Shown here one piece after another: positions 5,103 through 7,574 of a stretch of DNA of 7,574 bases; the first letter of the stretch is position 1, and each line of letters begins with the position of its first letter. The position numbers were made by a program, and so were the translations under genes. This DNA is from Pseudomonadota bacterium (GTDB taxonomy: Bacteria; Pseudomonadota; Gammaproteobacteria; Burkholderiales; Thiobacillaceae). The stretch is from positions 1-7,574 of the forward strand of contig JAJYXA010000244.1 of assembly GCA_021791235.1 (NCBI GenBank), given 5' to 3'. A model generated the notes under the pieces. That model was not told the DNA's origin. It ran no database searches and saw only the letters and a program-made list of their open reading frames with translations.

Positions 5103-6888
5103 AAAACGCCTGGTCCCAGCGGATGGACAGGCGGATGGCGGAGTTGATCAGTCCCACCATGCTGTAGGTCTGGACGAAGTTTCCCCACTGCTCGCCGCTC
5201 TTGGGGTCGATGTGTTCGGCGAACAGGCCGTGGCTGCTGCGCCGGGCCAGGAGCTTCTCGAACAGGGCGCGGGCTTCGTCGCGCCGGCCCAGCGAGGACA
5301 GGGCGTTGATGTACCAGAAGCTGCAGATGATGAAGGCATTCTCCGGCTCGCCGAAATCGTCTTTCTCGACGTAGCGGAAGATGAAGTCGCCGCGCCTGAG
5401 TTCGCGCTCGACCGCCGCCACGGTGGCGGCGAAGCGCGGATCTTCGGCGTCGAGGAAGCCGACCTCGTTGAGCAGCAGCAGGCTCGCGTCCATGGCTTCG
5501 CCGTCGAAGGTCGAGACGAAGCTGCCCAGCCGGGAATTCCAGGTGCGCTCTTCGATCACCCGGTGCAGGCGCAGGGCGTGCGCCTGCCAGTATTCTGCGC
5601 GCCCAGTCAGACCCAGTCGCGCCGCGATGCGCGCCAGGCGGTCGCAAGCCGCCCAGCACATCACCGCCGAGAAGGTGTGCACGCGGGCGCTGCCGCGCAG
5701 CTCCCACAGCCCCGCATCGGGCTGGTCGTAGAGCTCCACCGCCCGTTCGCCCAGGGGCTCCAGTTTGCGGAACAGCGCCTCGTCGCCGCGCCGCGCCAGA
5801 CGCCGGTCGAAGAAGGCGTGGGTCGCCGCCAGCACGGCGGAACCATAGACGTCGTGCTGCACCTGGCGGTAGGCCTGGTTGCCGATGCGCACCGGTCCCA
5901 TGCCGCGGTAGCCGGGCAGGGTGGCGATCTCCCGCTCCTCCAGGTTTGCCCGGCCGTCGATGGCATAGACCGGCTGCAGCCGCCCGCCGGCGGCGTTGGC
6001 CGCGACATTGACGATGTAGGCGATGTAGTGTTCCATGGTCCGGGTGGCGCCCAGCCGGTTCAGCGCATTGACCACGAAATAACCGTCGCGCAGCCAGCAG
6101 TAGCGGTAGTCCCAATTGCGCGCGCTGCCGGCCGCCTCCGGGATGGAAGTGGTCATCGCGGCGATGATCGCCCCGGTGTCCTGGTAGGCGTTCAACTTCA
6201 GGGTGATCACCGCGCGGATCACCGCGTCTTGCCACTCGTAGGGAATCGCCAGAGCGCGGACCCATTCGCGCCAGTACTGGGCCGTCTCCTCCAGGAAGCG
6301 ATAGCCCACCTCGCCGGCCGCTTCATGAACGGTCTCGTCCGGACCCAGGAGCAGGGTCGCCGCGTCCTCGAGGAAAAAGGTGATCTCCTTCAGCACCGCG
6401 GTGATCGACACGTCGGTGGTCAGGCGCAGCACCAGTTCCGGCGTCACGTAACGGATGTGGTTGCTGCCCCAGGTGACGGCCGGGCGCTCGGCGCCGTCGT
6501 TGCAGGCGGGCCGGAGCCGCAAGGTGATCCGCGGGCTGCCGGAGAGGCGCTTCAAGCGCCGGATCAGCATCATCGGCTTGAAGGTGCGGCCGTAGCGTCC
6601 GAAGCGCGGCGCGAAGTCGGTCACCTCGACGCAGCCGCCGTGGCGGTCGAACAGCCGGGTGACCAGGATCGCGGTGTTCTCCCGATAGTTCTGCTCGGCG
6701 CGCTCGAAATCGGCGAGATCCACCGCGAAATAGCCGAAGTCCTCGGCTCCGCCACGCTCCCGCAGCAGCGAGCAGAACAGCGGGTCGCCGTCGAAGCGCG
6801 GCAGGCAGGCCCAGACCATCTCGGCGCGGGCGTCGATCAGGGCGCCGACCGAGCAGTTGCCGACGAGGGCGAGATCGAGTGAGTTCAT
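5101..6888 (-). CDS. GH15-family glucoamylase/trehalase-like hydrolase
   Basis: This 595-residue protein has the layout of bacterial GH15 enzymes, which cleave alpha-glucosidic bonds (trehalose, maltooligosaccharides or glycogen ends) by inversion. An N-terminal beta-rich domain (about 1-215: LVGNCSVGALIDARAEMVWA, then CLPRFDGDPLF, EVTDFAPR) precedes an alpha/alpha barrel (about 216-590). Barrel motifs include NWDYRYCWLRDGYF (258-271), GNQAYRQVQHDVYG (336-349), GLWELRG (393-399), VHTFSAVMCW (403-412) and GLFAEHIDPKSGEQWGNF (554-571). E396 and E558 are the likely acid and base by analogy with family members. No signal peptide is seen, so it is probably cytoplasmic. ATG 6888 overlaps the otsB stop (ATGA) and is preceded by AAGGAG four bases away, indicating coupled translation. 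With otsB, the role probably lies in trehalose turnover, but the substrate cannot be told from sequence. Confidence 0.93.
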   Translation of the reverse strand: MNSLDLALVGNCSVGALIDARAEMVWACLPRFDGDPLFCSLLRERGGAEDFGYFAVDLADFERAEQNYRENTAILVTRLFDRHGGCVEVTDFAPRFGRYGRTFKPMMLIRRLKRLSGSPRITLRLRPACNDGAERPAVTWGSNHIRYVTPELVLRLTTDVSITAVLKEITFFLEDAATLLLGPDETVHEAAGEVGYRFLEETAQYWREWVRALAIPYEWQDAVIRAVITLKLNAYQDTGAIIAAMTTSIPEAAGSARNWDYRYCWLRDGYFVVNALNRLGATRTMEHYIAYIVNVAANAAGGRLQPVYAIDGRANLEEREIATLPGYRGMGPVRIGNQAYRQVQHDVYGSAVLAATHAFFDRRLARRGDEALFRKLEPLGERAVELYDQPDAGLWELRGSARVHTFSAVMCWAACDRLARIAARLGLTGRAEYWQAHALRLHRVIEERTWNSRLGSFVSTFDGEAMDASLLLLNEVGFLDAEDPRFAATVAAVERELRRGDFIFRYVEKDDFGEPENAFIICSFWYINALSSLGRRDEARALFEKLLARRSSHGLFAEHIDPKSGEQWGNFVQTYSMVGLINSAIRLSIRWDQAF

Positions 6889-7574
6889 GGCGCTCCTTCC
6901 TTCGTTGCATTGCTGAGCCAGGCGCGCACCGCGCCCACGTCGGGCAGCCGGTAACGGGCCTGGGTCGGGCCGGGGCCGACCTTGACCGACAGGCCGCGCA
7001 GCCGGTTGATCACCGCGAAGCCGTGCTCGTCGGTGGCGTCGTCGCCGATGAACACCGGTCGTCGCCCCTTGAACGGCGGCTCGGCCAGGAACTCCTCTAG
7101 CGCCGTGCCCTTGTCGAAGCCCAGCGCCTTGATCTCCACCACGCGCTTGCCCGTCTGCAACTGCAAGGCTTCGTCGGTCGCATCGATCAGGCGCCGCAGC
7201 AGGCGATGCAGGGCGCCGGCGAGCGCCGGCGCCTGCCGGTAGTGCACGGCCAGGGCCAGTCCCTTGTCCTCCAGCAGCAGCGCCGGGTGCCGTTCGAGCA
7301 CGGCTTGCAGCCTGAGCTTGATTGCCGCCATGGCGGCGGTCGGCGCGCCATGGACGTGCATCGCGCCGGCGGCATCGCGCCGCTCCAGCCCGTGCTGGCC
7401 GGCGATCGGCAGTCTGAGGCTGCCCAGGCGCCACTCCAGGTCGAGCAAGGCGCGGCCGCTGACCAGCGCCAGGGCGCCGCCGCAGTCTTGGTGCAGCCGG
7501 CTCACCAGATCAAGCAGCGCCTGGTCGACATGGACCGCGTCGGGGGTATTGGCGAACTCGATCAGCGTGCCATC
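6885..7574 (-). CDS. otsB: Trehalose-6-phosphate phosphatase OtsB (5' end beyond window)
   Basis: This HAD-superfamily phosphatase removes phosphate from trehalose-6-phosphate, the last step of the OtsA/OtsB trehalose pathway in the cytoplasm. The visible 229 codons start at the window edge inside HAD motif I (DGTL; the first Asp of DxDGT is just outside). Motif II is the serine in LALVSGR, motif III is the lysine region KALGFDKGTAL, and motif IV is FIGDDATDEHGF, in which the DD binds Mg2+. RLPIAGQHGLE and HYRQAP fit the T6P-phosphatase cap region. An internal ATG at 7505 is not the start, because the frame and the HAD motif continue upstream of it. Only about 10-25 N-terminal residues should be missing. 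The gene overlaps the GH15 gene by four bases, a pairing known in many bacteria, often together with otsA. No otsA is seen here downstream. Confidence 0.93.
   Translation of the reverse strand, partial: DGTLIEFANTPDAVHVDQALLDLVSRLHQDCGGALALVSGRALLDLEWRLGSLRLPIAGQHGLERRDAAGAMHVHGAPTAAMAAIKLRLQAVLERHPALLLEDKGLALAVHYRQAPALAGALHRLLRRLIDATDEALQLQTGKRVVEIKALGFDKGTALEEFLAEPPFKGRRPVFIGDDATDEHGFAVINRLRGLSVKVGPGPTQARYRLPDVGAVRAWLSNATKEGAP

Noticed and set aside
5065..6882. Plus-strand open frame of 605 codons opposite the GH15 gene
   Set aside because: Antisense to an intact GH15 protein; composition is an artefact of GC-biased third codon positions.
1..7574. CRISPR arrays, tRNA, rRNA or complete insertion sequences
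   Set aside because: No regularly spaced direct repeats, no tRNA cloverleaf, no rRNA-like segments and no transposase motif were seen on either strand.

Overview
The window is GC-rich DNA from a bacterium, most likely a proteobacterium and perhaps a betaproteobacterium. This rests on gene content, codon use and strong AAGGAG-type ribosome binding sites; no marker gene fixes the taxon. Every gene I can support lies on the minus strand, so transcription runs from high to low coordinates. The long plus-strand frames are antisense shadows.

Right part (7574 to 5101): the 3' portion of a trehalose-6-phosphate phosphatase (otsB, cut by the window edge) overlaps by four bases (ATGA) a complete GH15 glucoamylase/trehalase-like hydrolase. 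A strong two-tier palindrome begins at the hydrolase stop codon and probably ends this transcription unit. No otsA follows.

Middle part (4905 to 2435): a sigma70-like promoter sits just before a well-formed fluoride (crcB-motif) riboswitch, whose P1, P2 and pseudoknot can be paired base by base. Next come a hairpin that hides the crcB ribosome binding site, the fluoride channel gene crcB/fluC, and a DUF190 gene. About 310 bases follow with a decayed C-terminal piece of a RepA-like AAA ATPase, then an enolase gene. Enolase is a classical fluoride target. This copy is unusual in sequence and is not in the usual pyrG/ftsB setting, so it looks like an accessory, possibly fluoride-tolerant, enolase in a fluoride-stress unit.

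Left part (2429 to 1): three tightly packed genes follow eno on the same strand with gaps of 5, 30 and 9 bases. They are a small zinc-ribbon plus HEAT-repeat protein, a HIT-family nucleotide hydrolase/transferase, and a dynamin-family GTPase that runs off the window. With no clear terminator between crcB and these genes, one fluoride-responsive transcript could carry crcB, DUF190, eno, zinc-ribbon/HEAT, HIT and dynamin. That is an inference to test. The riboswitch, the crcB gene and the enolase identity are solid.
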